A DNA stretch of 64,000 bases from Pseudohalocynthiibacter aestuariivivens. GTDB lineage: Bacteria > Pseudomonadota > Alphaproteobacteria > Rhodobacterales > Rhodobacteraceae. Positions 18,731 to 28,008 of this stretch are shown one piece after another. Under the pieces are notes generated by a model. The model made no database searches. It had not been told where the DNA came from and saw only the letters and a list, made by a program, of their open reading frames with translations. Position 1 is the stretch's first letter. Each line of letters opens with the position of its first letter. The DNA is taken from positions 3,658,001 through 3,722,000 of the forward strand of contig NZ_CP049037.1 in assembly GCF_011040495.1 (NCBI RefSeq), in the 5' to 3' direction. The translations under genes were made by a program, and so were the position numbers.

Positions 18731-18748
18731 CGGTGGGCTAAGGCCCAC
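18731..18748. repeat. Short hairpin repeat between bamD and recN
   Basis: GGTGGGC, loop TAAG, GCCCACC: a perfect seven-pair hairpin followed by CTACGG. It lacks a T tract. A similar GGGTT...CCC-GACCTACG string occurs at about 61515-61535, near the end of the KefB-type gene, suggesting a dispersed intergenic element. Confidence 0.5.
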
Positions 18749-18764
18749 CCTACGGGGCAAAACG

Positions 18765-20411
18765 ATGCTGCGCCATCTGGACATCCGCGACATGCTGATC
18801 ATCGACCGGCTCGAGCTGGGCTTCGCGCCCGGTCTGAACGTGCTGACCGGCGAAACCGGCGCGGGGAAATCCATCCTTCTCGACAGCCTCGGCTTTGTTC
18901 TCGGATGGCGTGGCCGGGCCGAACTGGTGCGCAGTGGCGCAGACCAAGGCGAAGTGACTGCCGAATTTGACCTGCCGGACGACCACGCCGCCCATGCAGT
19001 GCTGGCCGAGGCCGGATTGCCGGGCGGTGACACGCTGATCCTGCGCCGTATCAATGCCGCTGACGGACGCAAGACAGCTTGGGTCAACGACCGACGCTGT
19101 TCGGGCGAGGTGCTGCGCCGGCTATCCGACACATTGATAGAGCTGCACGGTCAACATGACGACCGGGGGGTGCTGAATCCACGCGGCCATCGCCAGATGC
19201 TCGACACGTTTGGCGCGCTTGACGCCGTGCGGGCAGAGGTCCGAGCCGCTTGGAAGGGCTGGAGCGCAGCGCGCCGCGCCGAATCCGATGCCGAAACGGC
19301 ACTGGCCGCCGTGCGCGAAGAAGAAGATTTTCTGCGCCACGCCGTCGCCGAACTGGACGCGCTGAACCCGGCACCGGGCGAGGAGGCCGATCTCGACAGC
19401 CGCCGGCGGATGATGCAGGGCGCGGAAAAGATGCGCGGCGACGTGCAGCGCGCGCAGCAGGCGCTGGGGCTGGAGGGTGCCGAGGGGGCAGCATCCGATG
19501 CGCTGCGCTGGCTCGAAGGTGCGGCAGATGCCGTAGAGGGGCGGCTTGATGCGCCACTCGCCGCGCTGGCGCGGGCAATGGTCGAACTGGACGAGGCAGG
19601 GCGCGGTGTCGCCGACTGCCTCGACGCACTCAGCTTTGATCCGCTCGAGTTGGAAGCCGCCGAAGAACGGCTCTTTGCGATCCGCGCGTTGGCGCGCAAA
19701 CATGGTGTGGCCCCGGATGATCTGGGCGATTTCGCCACCGAATTGCGCACGCGCCTCAGCGCGCTTGACGATGGCGATTCCCATCTGGCCACGCTGCGCG
19801 CCGCCGCGCGGCAGGCAGCCGAGACATACGCGACGGCCGCAACCACGCTTCACACGGCTCGCGTCGAGGCCGCAACCCGGCTCGATGCGGCGGTTATGGC
19901 AGAACTTGCCCCGCTCAAGATGGAGCGCGCGGTCTTTGAAACCAGCATCATCGAGACGGACCCCGGCCCCGAAGGCACTGACGAGGTCGCCTTTCGCGTC
20001 GCCACCAACCCCGGCGCGCCGTCAGGACCGCTGGCCAAAATCGCATCCGGGGGCGAGCTAAGCCGCTTTCTGCTGGCGCTCAAGGTGTGTCTGACCGGCA
20101 CACAAAGCGGCCTCACATTGATCTTCGACGAGATTGATCGCGGCGTGGGTGGTGCCACTGCCGACGCCGTCGGTCGGCGTCTCGCGCAATTGGCACAGGG
20201 TGGGCAGGTCTTGGTGGTCACCCATTCGCCACAGGTCGCAGCGCTGGCCGGGCACCATTGGCGCGTCGAAAAGCGTGTGGCGGGCGAACAGACGCTCTCG
20301 ACCGTGACACCGCTGAACACTCAGGACCGCGTGGACGAGATTGCGCGCATGCTGTCGGGTGATCGCGTGACCGACGAGGCCCGCGCAGCCGCCGAGGCGC
20401 TGATGGGCTGA
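18765..20411 (+). CDS. recN: DNA repair protein RecN
   Basis: 548 residues. An SMC-like ATPase that acts in double-strand break repair. The Walker A loop Gly-Glu-Thr-Gly-Ala-Gly-Lys-Ser is at residues 29-36. The ABC signature Leu-Ala-Lys-Ile-Ala-Ser-Gly-Gly-Glu-Leu-Ser-Arg-Phe and the Walker B Leu-Ile-Phe-Asp-Glu-Ile-Asp-Arg-Gly-Val-Gly-Gly lie in the C-terminal third. The central part is Ala/Arg/Glu-rich coiled coil. Follows bamD by 40 bases; I see no LexA box in that gap. Confidence 0.95.
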   Translation: MLRHLDIRDMLIIDRLELGFAPGLNVLTGETGAGKSILLDSLGFVLGWRGRAELVRSGADQGEVTAEFDLPDDHAAHAVLAEAGLPGGDTLILRRINAADGRKTAWVNDRRCSGEVLRRLSDTLIELHGQHDDRGVLNPRGHRQMLDTFGALDAVRAEVRAAWKGWSAARRAESDAETALAAVREEEDFLRHAVAELDALNPAPGEEADLDSRRRMMQGAEKMRGDVQRAQQALGLEGAEGAASDALRWLEGAADAVEGRLDAPLAALARAMVELDEAGRGVADCLDALSFDPLELEAAEERLFAIRALARKHGVAPDDLGDFATELRTRLSALDDGDSHLATLRAAARQAAETYATAATTLHTARVEAATRLDAAVMAELAPLKMERAVFETSIIETDPGPEGTDEVAFRVATNPGAPSGPLAKIASGGELSRFLLALKVCLTGTQSGLTLIFDEIDRGVGGATADAVGRRLAQLAQGGQVLVVTHSPQVAALAGHHWRVEKRVAGEQTLSTVTPLNTQDRVDEIARMLSGDRVTDEARAAAEALMG

Positions 20412-20514
20412 TCGCCTGGCGGCCTGTTTGGATAACCCCGGCTGAGCGCCTTCTGCAAAGATATCCAGAACCGGTAGCAAAAAGGGCTTTTTCTTGGTCG
20501 AACTACCCGGGGGG

Positions 20515-20541
20515 CGTTGCGTTTTCATTGAAAATTCAACG
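20515..20541. repeat. Imperfect palindrome between convergent recN and pyrG
   Basis: CGTTG-CG-TTTTCA, one central T, TGAAAA-TT-CAACG. The two arms match except at one dinucleotide. It lies in the 173-bp gap where recN and pyrG converge and may act in RNA termination or processing, although no GC-rich stem plus T tract is present. The rest of the gap holds nothing I recognise. Confidence 0.4.
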
Positions 20542-20584
20542 TGGGAAAACTTAACGTGGGGCCGAGCGCCATCTTGTGGTGAAC

Positions 20585-22228
20585 TCAGACCAGACGCGAC
20601 GTCTCGATCGCCGCGCGCACGAAATCGGCAAAGAGCGGATGCGGCGCAAAGGGTTTTGATTTCAACTCGGGATGGAATTGCACCCCGATGAACCATGGAT
20701 GATCGGCCCATTCGACGATCTCGGGCAGCCGTCCATCGGGCGACATGCCCGAAAACCGCAGACCGCATTTTTCCAGCTTGTCCATATACTTGATGTCCAC
20801 CTCATAGCGGTGGCGATGACGTTCCTCGATGGTGGTTGTGCCATAGACCTTCGCGACCTTTGACCCCTCCTTTAGGGTGGCGTCATAGGCGCCCAGCCGC
20901 ATCGTTCCGCCCTTGTCGTCGCCGACTTTCCGGCGGACCTTGGCATTGCCCTGTACCCATTCCTTGAGGTGGTAAACCACCGGCTCGAACCGCTTGCGCC
21001 CGGCCTCGTGGTCGAACTCCTCGGACCCCGCCGCCTCGATCCCCGCGACGTTGCGAGCCGCCTCAATCACCGCCATCTGCATACCGAGGCAAATGCCGAG
21101 ATAGGGAATTTTGCGGGTCCGGGCAAATTCGGCAGCCTTGATCTTGCCTTCGGTGCCGCGCTCGCCAAAGCCACCGGGCACGAGGATTGCATGAAAGCCT
21201 TCAAGGTGCGGGGCGGGGTCTTCGGTATCGAACACTTCGGCGTCGACCCATTCGACGTTGACCTTGACCCGGTTGGCCATGCCGCCATGCGTCAGTGCTT
21301 CTTTGATCGATTTATATGCATCTTCCAACTGGACGTATTTGCCGACAATGGCGATGTTCACAGTGCCATCGGTCTTGTGAGTCCGGTCGACCACATCGCG
21401 CCAAACGTCCAGATCGGGGCGTGGGGCAGGTGATATCTGAAACGCATCCAGAACAGCCTGATCCAGCCCTTCGTGGTGGTAGGCCAGTGGCGCTTCATAG
21501 ATGGATTTCAGATCGTATGCAGCCACCACCGCCTCCTTGCGGACATTGCAGAACAGGGCGATCTTCTCGCGTTCCTTTTCCGGGATCGGTTGCTCGGATC
21601 GGCAGACGAGGATATCGGGCGCGATGCCGATGCTCTGCAATTCCTTGACGCTGTGCTGGGTCGGCTTGGTCTTCAGCTCACCACTCGCCGCCAGATAGGG
21701 CAGCAGGGTGAGGTGCATGAAAATGCACTGACCGCGCGGGCGATCATGGCTGAACTGGCGGATCGCCTCAAAGAACGGCAGCCCTTCGATATCGCCCACT
21801 GTGCCGCCGATCTCGCAGAGCATGAAATCGACTTCGTCGTCGCCGACATCCAGAAATTCCTTGATCTGGTTGGTGACATGCGGAACCACCTGAATGGTCT
21901 TGCCCAGATAGTCGCCGCGGCGCTCTTTCTCCAGCACATCCGAATAGATGCGTCCGGAACTGACGGAATCGGTCATGCGCGCAGGCACGCCGGTGAACCG
22001 TTCGTAATGGCCCAGATCCAGATCGGTTTCGGCACCATCGTCGGTCACGAACACTTCGCCATGTTCGAACGGTGACATCGTGCCAGGATCGACATTCAGG
22101 TAGGGATCGAGCTTGCGCAACCGGACGGAAAATCCGCGTGCCTGCAACAGCGCGCCGAGTGCAGCCGAGGCCAGACCCTTGCCCAGAGAGGAAACCACGC
22201 CGCCTGTGATGAATATATAGCGCGCCAT
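20585..22228 (-). CDS. pyrG: CTP synthase
   Basis: 547 residues. The N-terminal amidoligase domain starts with [15 protein letters not shown]. The C-terminal class I glutaminase has the nucleophile in Gly-Ile-Cys-Leu-Gly-Met-Gln and the His/Glu pair in Gly-Val-Gln-Phe-His-Pro-Glu. It converts UTP to CTP with glutamine. Transcribed after secG with a 183-bp gap. The start gives the exact family N-terminus. Confidence 0.97.
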   Translation of the reverse strand: MARYIFITGGVVSSLGKGLASAALGALLQARGFSVRLRKLDPYLNVDPGTMSPFEHGEVFVTDDGAETDLDLGHYERFTGVPARMTDSVSSGRIYSDVLEKERRGDYLGKTIQVVPHVTNQIKEFLDVGDDEVDFMLCEIGGTVGDIEGLPFFEAIRQFSHDRPRGQCIFMHLTLLPYLAASGELKTKPTQHSVKELQSIGIAPDILVCRSEQPIPEKEREKIALFCNVRKEAVVAAYDLKSIYEAPLAYHHEGLDQAVLDAFQISPAPRPDLDVWRDVVDRTHKTDGTVNIAIVGKYVQLEDAYKSIKEALTHGGMANRVKVNVEWVDAEVFDTEDPAPHLEGFHAILVPGGFGERGTEGKIKAAEFARTRKIPYLGICLGMQMAVIEAARNVAGIEAAGSEEFDHEAGRKRFEPVVYHLKEWVQGNAKVRRKVGDDKGGTMRLGAYDATLKEGSKVAKVYGTTTIEERHRHRYEVDIKYMDKLEKCGLRFSGMSPDGRLPEIVEWADHPWFIGVQFHPELKSKPFAPHPLFADFVRAAIETSRLV

Positions 22229-22411
22229 GCGTCGGCGACCCCCCGTGTTGTTTCTGGCCCAAGCCTCGTCAGATCAGCAACAAAGCATCACTGGTAGCGT
22301 GCGGAATACCGCAGCCCACGGGATTTAAGCCTATCAGGATTCGGCCCTGTTGTGCAACCGCGCCGCAACATGATGTTACGGAAATTCGGTATAGCCCAAG
22401 GCCTAGTTGTA

Positions 22412-22777
22412 TTACTCCGCCGTCGGCAGAAGTGGTGCGTCGTCGTCCGCCGCAGGCGGCAGCAGGCTGCCACCGGACAGGCCGGGCGTTTCTTCCTCTG
22501 CCGCTGCGGGGGCCGGACTGTCAACGATCCGGTCCAGCACCGAACTGCCCGCCGCGTTGCGCGCGGCGATCACGGTCAGCGCCATTGACGTGCAGATGAA
22601 TGCAATCGCCAATATCCATGTCAGCTTGCCCATCGCCGTTCCGGCCGAGCGACCCGCGGCAGCACCGCCTCCGCCTCCACCCATGCCAAGTCCGCCCCCT
22701 TCCGAGCGTTGCAGCAAAACTGCGCCGATCAGCGACAGTGCCAGAAGGAGATGGATGATGAGAACGACGTTTTCCAT
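22412..22777 (-). CDS. secG: Preprotein translocase subunit SecG
   Basis: 121 residues. Two membrane segments (about residues 3-20 and 53-72) flank the conserved Val-Leu-Leu-Gln-Arg-Ser-Glu-Gly-Gly-Gly-Leu-Gly loop. The C-terminal tail is Pro/Ala/Asp-rich and longer than in E. coli. SecG is the auxiliary subunit of the SecYEG channel. It precedes pyrG on the minus strand. Confidence 0.92.
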   Translation of the reverse strand: MENVVLIIHLLLALSLIGAVLLQRSEGGGLGMGGGGGGAAAGRSAGTAMGKLTWILAIAFICTSMALTVIAARNAAGSSVLDRIVDSPAPAAAEEETPGLSGGSLLPPAADDDAPLLPTAE

Positions 22778-22892
22778 GTAACGGCCCGCATTGGATTGGT
22801 TCAGGCGCTATCTATGCAATAACGTGCCGCCCCGCAACCCGACAATCACGGCAACGGCCTTCAGCTAGGGCAGCGGCAATCTGTCGATCTGA

Positions 22893-23288
22893 TCAGTCGC
22901 CCACGTCATCCATATCGGATTGCCCGCTCAGGCGGCGGCGTACATGGCTCCAGCTCAGGCCGATACCCAGCACTGTGGCCAGAGTGGCAAGCCCCAGCCA
23001 AACCATTTCGTCCTGACTGTAAAGCGTCAGAACCCCGTAATCAAAGAGCACCCACAGCACGGCGCCGATGATGGCCGCGATCAGCAACATGCCAAATCCT
23101 CCGATGGACCGCAGAGTCGCACGCAGGTAGATGATGTAGCCGACCATCAGCAACAACCCGATCAACACCGCCAGCGGCATTTGCTCCGAATAATTCTGTG
23201 TTGCCCAGTGGACATAATTCCACTCGGTCGGATTGAAAGTGGCGGCCAGCAATACGAACGCCACGCACCAGCGAATAATGAACCCCAT
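22893..23288 (-). CDS. DUF6524-family membrane protein
   Basis: 131 residues with GAGGGC just upstream of ATG 23288. Four hydrophobic segments are visible: near the N-terminus, at about 40-57, 61-80 and 94-112. The Asn-Pro-Thr-Glu-Trp-Asn-Tyr motif and Tyr-Leu-Arg-Ala-Thr-Leu-Arg-Ser-Ile-Gly are features I associate with DUF6524 of Rhodobacteraceae. Ends with an acidic tail. Function unknown. Divergent from purA across 142 bp. Confidence 0.7.
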   Translation of the reverse strand: MGFIIRWCVAFVLLAATFNPTEWNYVHWATQNYSEQMPLAVLIGLLLMVGYIIYLRATLRSIGGFGMLLIAAIIGAVLWVLFDYGVLTLYSQDEMVWLGLATLATVLGIGLSWSHVRRRLSGQSDMDDVGD

Positions 23289-23430
23289 ATGCCCTCTCGG
23301 ATGGCTCCCGCGCCTAAAATGATCCCAACCACGGGGTCGTGTCCAGAGGGGCGCGACGATTTAACGGTTTCGCCGTCCGGTATGCCCCGCTATACCGACG
23401 CGGGTTTGACCGCAATTCAAGAGGATCAGC

Positions 23431-24726
23431 ATGGCCAATGTCGTTGTCGTGGGCGCTCAATGGGGCGACGAAGGAAAAGGCAAAATCGTGGATTGGCTCA
23501 GTGAACGTGCTGATGTGATCGCGCGCTTTCAGGGTGGGCACAATGCCGGGCATACGTTGGTGATCGACGGCAAGGTATACAAGCTGAACGCGCTGCCTTC
23601 GGGCGTGGTGCGCGGTGGAAAGCTGAGCGTTATCGGCAATGGCGTCGTGCTGGATCCTTGGCATCTGGTCGAAGAGATCGCGAAGATTCGCGAGCAGGGC
23701 GTCGATATTACGCCAGCGACACTGATGATTGCGGAAAACACACCGCTGATTCTGCCGATCCACGGCGAACTGGACCGCGCCCGCGAAGAAGCGGCCAGCA
23801 AGGGCACCAAGATTGGCACCACCGGGCGCGGCATTGGCCCGGCCTACGAGGATAAAGTGGGCCGTCGCTCTGTCCGCGTGGCGGATCTGGCTGACACGGC
23901 CACGCTTGAGGCGCGCGTTGATCGCGCATTGCAGCACCATGATCCGTTGCGCCGTGGCCTTGGGATCGAACCGGTTGACCGTGACGCGCTGATCGCGCAG
24001 TTGCGCGCCATCGCGCCCGAGATTCTGCAATACGCCGCCCCGGTCTGGAAAGTGCTGAATGACAAGCGCAAAGCGGGCAAACGCATCCTCTTTGAGGGCG
24101 CACAGGGCGCATTGTTGGACATTGATTTCGGCACCTATCCCTTTGTCACCTCGTCGAACGTGATCGCGGGTCAGGCCGCGACGGGCGTGGGTGTCGGGCC
24201 AAACGCCATTAACTATGTGCTGGGCATCGTCAAAGCCTACACCACCCGCGTCGGAGAAGGCCCGTTCCCGACCGAACTGGAGGATGACGATGGTCAGCGT
24301 CTGGGCGAGCGCGGCCGCGAATTCGGCACAGTGACCGGGCGCAAGCGGCGCTGCGGCTGGTTCGACGCGGCACTGGTGCGCCAGACCTGCGCCACCAGCG
24401 GTGTCAAGGGCATCGCCCTGACCAAGCTGGATGTTCTGGACGGATTCGACGTGCTGAGGGTCTGTGTCGGTTATGATCTGGACGGCACACGGCTTGATTA
24501 TCTGCCCACGGCGGCGGATGCGCAGGCCCGCTGCACCCCGATTTACGAAGAATTGCCGGGCTGGAGCGAATCGACTGAGAGCGCACGCAGCTGGGCCGAC
24601 CTGCCGGCCAACGCGATCAAGTATGTGCGCCGGGTGGAGGAACTGATTGATTGCCCGGTCGCGATGGTCTCGACCTCGCCCGAGCGTGACGACACGATCC
24701 TTGTCACTGACCCGTTCGCTGACTGA
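23431..24726 (+). CDS. purA: Adenylosuccinate synthetase
   Basis: 431 residues. The GTP/IMP loop [11 protein letters not shown] opens the protein; Gly-Gly-His-Asn-Ala-Gly-His-Thr and Thr-Thr-Gly-Arg-Gly-Ile-Gly-Pro follow. It joins IMP and aspartate in AMP synthesis. RBS AAGAGGA precedes the ATG. Its stop overlaps the start of the DUF2842 gene by one base (TGATG). Confidence 0.97.
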   Translation: MANVVVVGAQWGDEGKGKIVDWLSERADVIARFQGGHNAGHTLVIDGKVYKLNALPSGVVRGGKLSVIGNGVVLDPWHLVEEIAKIREQGVDITPATLMIAENTPLILPIHGELDRAREEAASKGTKIGTTGRGIGPAYEDKVGRRSVRVADLADTATLEARVDRALQHHDPLRRGLGIEPVDRDALIAQLRAIAPEILQYAAPVWKVLNDKRKAGKRILFEGAQGALLDIDFGTYPFVTSSNVIAGQAATGVGVGPNAINYVLGIVKAYTTRVGEGPFPTELEDDDGQRLGERGREFGTVTGRKRRCGWFDAALVRQTCATSGVKGIALTKLDVLDGFDVLRVCVGYDLDGTRLDYLPTAADAQARCTPIYEELPGWSESTESARSWADLPANAIKYVRRVEELIDCPVAMVSTSPERDDTILVTDPFAD

Positions 24727-24959
24727 TGGCGCTCAGTTACAAAGCCCGCCGTCGCTGGTCACTGGTGATCCTGTTGATCGGGTTGCCTGCCTATATCGTG
24801 GTGGTCATCAGTCTGGTGGCGATGATGGGTGACTTGCCACGCTGGGTGCAACTGCCGCTCTATGTCGTACTCGGGTTCGCGTGGATCGTGCCGTTCAAAT
24901 TCGTCTTTCTCGGGGTGGGCAAGGCCGACCCCGATGCGGATCAGCCGCCCCAAGGATAG
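24726..24959 (+). CDS. DUF2842-family small membrane protein
   Basis: 77 residues with two membrane segments (about 12-34 and 42-63). Start ATG 24726 overlaps the purA stop, so it is co-translated with purA. The motif Trp-Ile-Val-Pro-Phe-Lys-Phe-Val-Phe-Leu-Gly is typical of DUF2842. Function unknown; no link to purine synthesis is established apart from gene order. Confidence 0.75.
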   Translation: MALSYKARRRWSLVILLIGLPAYIVVVISLVAMMGDLPRWVQLPLYVVLGFAWIVPFKFVFLGVGKADPDADQPPQG

Positions 24960-25053
24960 GCCGCTTTCGGTATCGATCCGTCACTTGCAACCGCGGGTGC
25001 GATATGCTCACGTCTGGCCTGTATTCCGTTAGGTTTCAGGAGGGCGGCCCGCG

Positions 25054-25731
25054 ATGCATTCCGAAGACAGATCAGACGACGACATACCGGGCGACGATCC
25101 CTGCTATCAACATCTCATTATTGCCGGTCACGCCATTGATCCGGCCACCGCCCGCGATGTGTCCCGCTTTCGCAAGGCCGAGCGCGCGCGCCTCTATGCG
25201 CTGCGCAACGCGGGCACTGCCGAGGATCGCGCGCAATTGTCGGATGCGATCGCGGCAGAGTTGGACCGCGAACTGACCAATCTGGCAGGGCGCATCATCG
25301 CTGCCTACTGGCCGATCCGGTCCGAGCCTGACCTGCGCGACTGGATGACGCGCGCACATGAGGCGGGCGCGCGTATCGTCCTGCCTGTGGTGGTCGAGAA
25401 GAACGCCCCCCTGATTTTCCGCACATGGGCACCACGCTGCGCGATGGAGCGCGGCATCTGGAACATCCCCGTGCCCTCTGACGGGGCAGAGGCTACGCCC
25501 GATATCGTGATTTCACCGCTGCTGGGTGTGGACGAGGCCGGATACCGTCTGGGCAATGGCGGTGGGTATTATGACCGCACCTTGGCAGCGATGGAAACGC
25601 CACCCCTCATCATCGGAATCGGCGCTCCGGACTGTCGGATCAAGACGATCTATCCAATGCCGTGGGATGTGCCTATGACCATGACCGTGCTGGGCGATGG
25701 CAATACGCAGCACTATCCGGCGTCGGCCTGA
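25054..25731 (+). CDS. 5-formyltetrahydrofolate cyclo-ligase
   Basis: 225 residues. The C-terminal signature Gly-Tyr-Arg-Leu-Gly-Asn-Gly-Gly-Gly-Tyr-Tyr-Asp-Arg is that of 5,10-methenyltetrahydrofolate synthetase, which recycles 5-formyl-THF using ATP. An Arg/Lys-rich helix near residue 45 (Phe-Arg-Lys-Ala-Glu-Arg-Ala-Arg) would bind ATP. The N-terminal ~30 residues extend beyond the usual family start. RBS AGGAGGG is ten bases upstream. Tail-to-tail with the GntR regulator, with 12 bases between. Confidence 0.88.
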   Translation: MHSEDRSDDDIPGDDPCYQHLIIAGHAIDPATARDVSRFRKAERARLYALRNAGTAEDRAQLSDAIAAELDRELTNLAGRIIAAYWPIRSEPDLRDWMTRAHEAGARIVLPVVVEKNAPLIFRTWAPRCAMERGIWNIPVPSDGAEATPDIVISPLLGVDEAGYRLGNGGGYYDRTLAAMETPPLIIGIGAPDCRIKTIYPMPWDVPMTMTVLGDGNTQHYPASA

Positions 25732-25743
25732 GCGGTGCGCGAT

Positions 25744-26484
25744 CTAACGCTTTTGCCGCGCGGCCATGACGTCGCGCGCCAGTGACAACGTGTAACGCTC
25801 CAGCTCTTGCAGCGCGCCATCGGCAGCGGCGGCATCGCGCGCTTCCAGTGCGTCGGCGATACGGGTGTGCAGCGCGATGATCGCGCCGCGCGACCGGGCG
25901 GTAAAGGTGATCATGTTCATCAGCGGCTGCATCGCTTCTATCGCCCCGGCCAGCTGATAGCCCAGCACCGGGTTCCCCGCCCCGTCCACCAGCGCGCGGT
26001 GAAACGCCACGTCTGAGGCACAGAACCCTTCGTCACTCAGCCCCGGTTGCCCCTGTCGATGAATTTCCGCCCGCATGCTGGCCAACTGGTCCGCCGTGCA
26101 GCGCAGGGCAGACAGCGGCGCACAGGCCCGTTCCAGCGCATAGCGCGCCTCGCAGGCCACATCAAAGCTGACGTCATTCATGCTCAGCAGCAGTGTCGCA
26201 GTGGTGATCTGCTGACCATAGGCCTCGGAATAGCTCAGCCTATTGACGAATGCCCCACCAAATGCCCCGCGCTGGGTACGGATCAACGACTGTGCCGCCA
26301 GCCGCTTTAGCGCCTCGCGGACAGTCGGGCGCGAGACGTTGAATTGCTCGGCCAGTTCAGCCTCAGAAGGCAGCCGCTCATCCACGATCATCTCGCCCGA
26401 GATGATCGCATCGCGAATCGCCGTCGCAATCTGTGCGGACAAGTCCGATTTCGGCGCGGGTTTGGAGGCGGATACAGATTTCAT
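25744..26484 (-). CDS. GntR-family regulator, FadR/FCD subfamily (candidate DMSP operon regulator)
   Basis: 246 residues. The winged-helix part is recognisable from Leu-Pro-Ser-Glu-Ala-Glu-Leu-Ala-Glu-Gln-Phe-Asn-Val-Ser-Arg-Pro-Thr-Val-Arg-Glu (about residues 38-57). The C-terminal all-helical FCD ligand domain has the metal-ligand type His residues, including His-Arg-Ala-Leu-Val-Asp and His-Thr-Arg-Ile. It is divergent from the DUF2182-DUF1326-DinB-dmdA-acuI set, and a perfect 8-bp palindrome lies right at its start. In roseobacters a GntR gene often neighbours dmdA. Repression relieved by a DMSP-derived acyl-CoA is my inference. Confidence 0.85.
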   Translation of the reverse strand: MKSVSASKPAPKSDLSAQIATAIRDAIISGEMIVDERLPSEAELAEQFNVSRPTVREALKRLAAQSLIRTQRGAFGGAFVNRLSYSEAYGQQITTATLLLSMNDVSFDVACEARYALERACAPLSALRCTADQLASMRAEIHRQGQPGLSDEGFCASDVAFHRALVDGAGNPVLGYQLAGAIEAMQPLMNMITFTARSRGAIIALHTRIADALEARDAAAADGALQELERYTLSLARDVMAARQKR

Positions 26485-26485
26485 T

Positions 26486-26509
26486 TGTCAGACGTTTAAA
26501 GGTCTGACA
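26486..26509. promoter_or_regulatory. Palindromic operator between the GntR gene and the DMSP gene set
   Basis: TGTCAGAC at 26486-26493 and GTCTGACA at 26502-26509 form a perfect inverted repeat with 8 bases between. Each arm contains a GTCnGAC core (GTCAGAC, GTCTGAC) similar to FadR-type half sites, centred 15 bp apart. It begins one base upstream of the regulator's ATG and lies 47 bases upstream of the divergent DUF2182 start, ideal for controlling both directions. Confidence 0.75.
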
Positions 26510-26556
26510 TTTTCCCGGCAAGATGTGAATTGCGACTCAGCAGAGGAAAACCATCC

Positions 26557-27357
26557 GTGCGCACCATTCTTGCAACGCCGCTTCGGAACGTGCTGTGGCT
26601 CGGCTTCTTCGCCGCGATCCTCGCTGCGTGGTGGATGATGTATGTGATGACGATGCAAATGGACCTCGATCTGTTGGGGCGGCCGGGCACGCAGGGCGCA
26701 ATGATGGCGGCTATGGACCCGCGGATGCCGATGGACATGCCGATGGCGCGTTTCGGTCCGCTCTTTGCTATGTGGGCGATTATGATGGCCGCGATGATGC
26801 TGCCGACACTGGTGCCCACACTGCGCAGCTACGAGGATTTGATGGTCTCCGCCAATGGCAGTCGCGCCGGGTGGCTGGGCGTTGTGGCGGGATATGGCAT
26901 CGTCTGGGTCGGGTTCGCCGCCGTGATCACCGGCGTTCAACTCGCGCTGCTTTATGGCGGTGTGGTGGACATGCTGGGCATTGCCAAATCCCCGCTCTTT
27001 GCCGGGGGATTGCTGATCGCAGTCGGCGCGTTCCAGTTCACTCGCGCCAAAGAGGTCTGCCACGGCGTCTGCCACAGCCCGATGACCTACTTTTTGGGCC
27101 ACTGGCGCAGCGGCGCGGCCGGCGGATTGCGTATGGGGCTGGGGCTGGGTGCATTCTGTGTCGGCTGCTGCTGGGGCTTCATGGCGCTCGGCTTTGCCGG
27201 CGGCGTGATGAACCTTGCGTGGATGGGACTGGCGACCCTGTTCATGGTGATTGAGAAACTGCCGCAGATCGGCCACCGGGTGACGCGCCCGATGGGCCTG
27301 ATTTTGATTGTTGGTGGTCTGGCTGTTGTGGCCACGCCACTGTTCACCGGAGGATAG
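26557..27357 (+). CDS. DUF2182-family predicted metal-binding membrane protein
   Basis: 266 residues from GTG 26557, chosen for AGAGGA upstream; a TTG at 26530 is also in frame but overlaps the region next to the operator. It has six to seven hydrophobic segments. A Met/Asp-rich periplasmic-looking loop (about residues 50-63) contains repeated Met-Pro-Met-Asp pairs. The family hallmark Lys-Glu-Val-Cys168-x3-Cys172-His follows, and Cys201, Cys204 and Cys205 cluster in the next helix. Such Met and Cys patterns suggest copper or another soft metal, but no activity is established. DUF1326 follows after 3 bases. Confidence 0.8.
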   Translation: MRTILATPLRNVLWLGFFAAILAAWWMMYVMTMQMDLDLLGRPGTQGAMMAAMDPRMPMDMPMARFGPLFAMWAIMMAAMMLPTLVPTLRSYEDLMVSANGSRAGWLGVVAGYGIVWVGFAAVITGVQLALLYGGVVDMLGIAKSPLFAGGLLIAVGAFQFTRAKEVCHGVCHSPMTYFLGHWRSGAAGGLRMGLGLGAFCVGCCWGFMALGFAGGVMNLAWMGLATLFMVIEKLPQIGHRVTRPMGLILIVGGLAVVATPLFTGG

Positions 27358-27360
27358 AAA

Positions 27361-28008
27361 ATGTCAGCAAACCCGAAACCCGACAACGCGCCTTTGCCCG
27401 AATGGGCCATCAAGGGCGAATTGTTTCTGAACTGCTCGTGCGATGTGTTCTGCCCTTGCGTCGTCAGCCTTGGGGCGCACCCTCCCACCGAGGGGCATTG
27501 TCACGCATGGATGGCGATTGCCATCGATCAGGGCGAATACGACGGTGCCGATCTGTCGGGGCTGAACGTGGGTATTCTGGCCGATATTCCCGGCCGCATG
27601 GGCGAAGGAAACTGGAAGGTCGCGCTATATGTCGATGATCGTGCCAGCGACGCGGCATTTGACGGTATTTGCCAGATTTTTTCCGGCGCGGCAGGCGGGA
27701 CAACCGGCCTCTTTACCATGCTGGTGTCCGAAATCATCGGGGTCCAGCGTGAACCGGTCGAGATCGTCCGCGAAGGCAAGACCCGCAGCATCCGCATTGG
27801 CCGCAAGATTCAGGGCGAAATTGAAATGATCGACGGCGCCAACCCCGATCAGCCGGTCACGATCACGAATTCGCAATACTGGATGGGCCCCGACATCATC
27901 GCTGCCAAAGGCAAGAAAAGCCGGGTGCGCGATTATGGCCGCATCTGGGACTTCGGCGGAAAATCGGCAGAGATCTGCCCGATCGACTGGAGCGGTCCGG
28001 GCAAATGA
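27361..28008 (+). CDS. DUF1326-family protein
   Basis: 215 residues. The N-terminal Cys25-x-Cys27-x3-Cys31-x-Cys33 cluster (Asn-Cys-Ser-Cys-Asp-Val-Phe-Cys-Pro-Cys) is the family hallmark and looks like a metal or redox site. There is no signal peptide or membrane segment. DUF1326 and DUF2182 are often neighbours, which implies a joint function. The stop overlaps the next gene by ATGA. Function unknown. Confidence 0.8.
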   Translation: MSANPKPDNAPLPEWAIKGELFLNCSCDVFCPCVVSLGAHPPTEGHCHAWMAIAIDQGEYDGADLSGLNVGILADIPGRMGEGNWKVALYVDDRASDAAFDGICQIFSGAAGGTTGLFTMLVSEIIGVQREPVEIVREGKTRSIRIGRKIQGEIEMIDGANPDQPVTITNSQYWMGPDIIAAKGKKSRVRDYGRIWDFGGKSAEICPIDWSGPGK

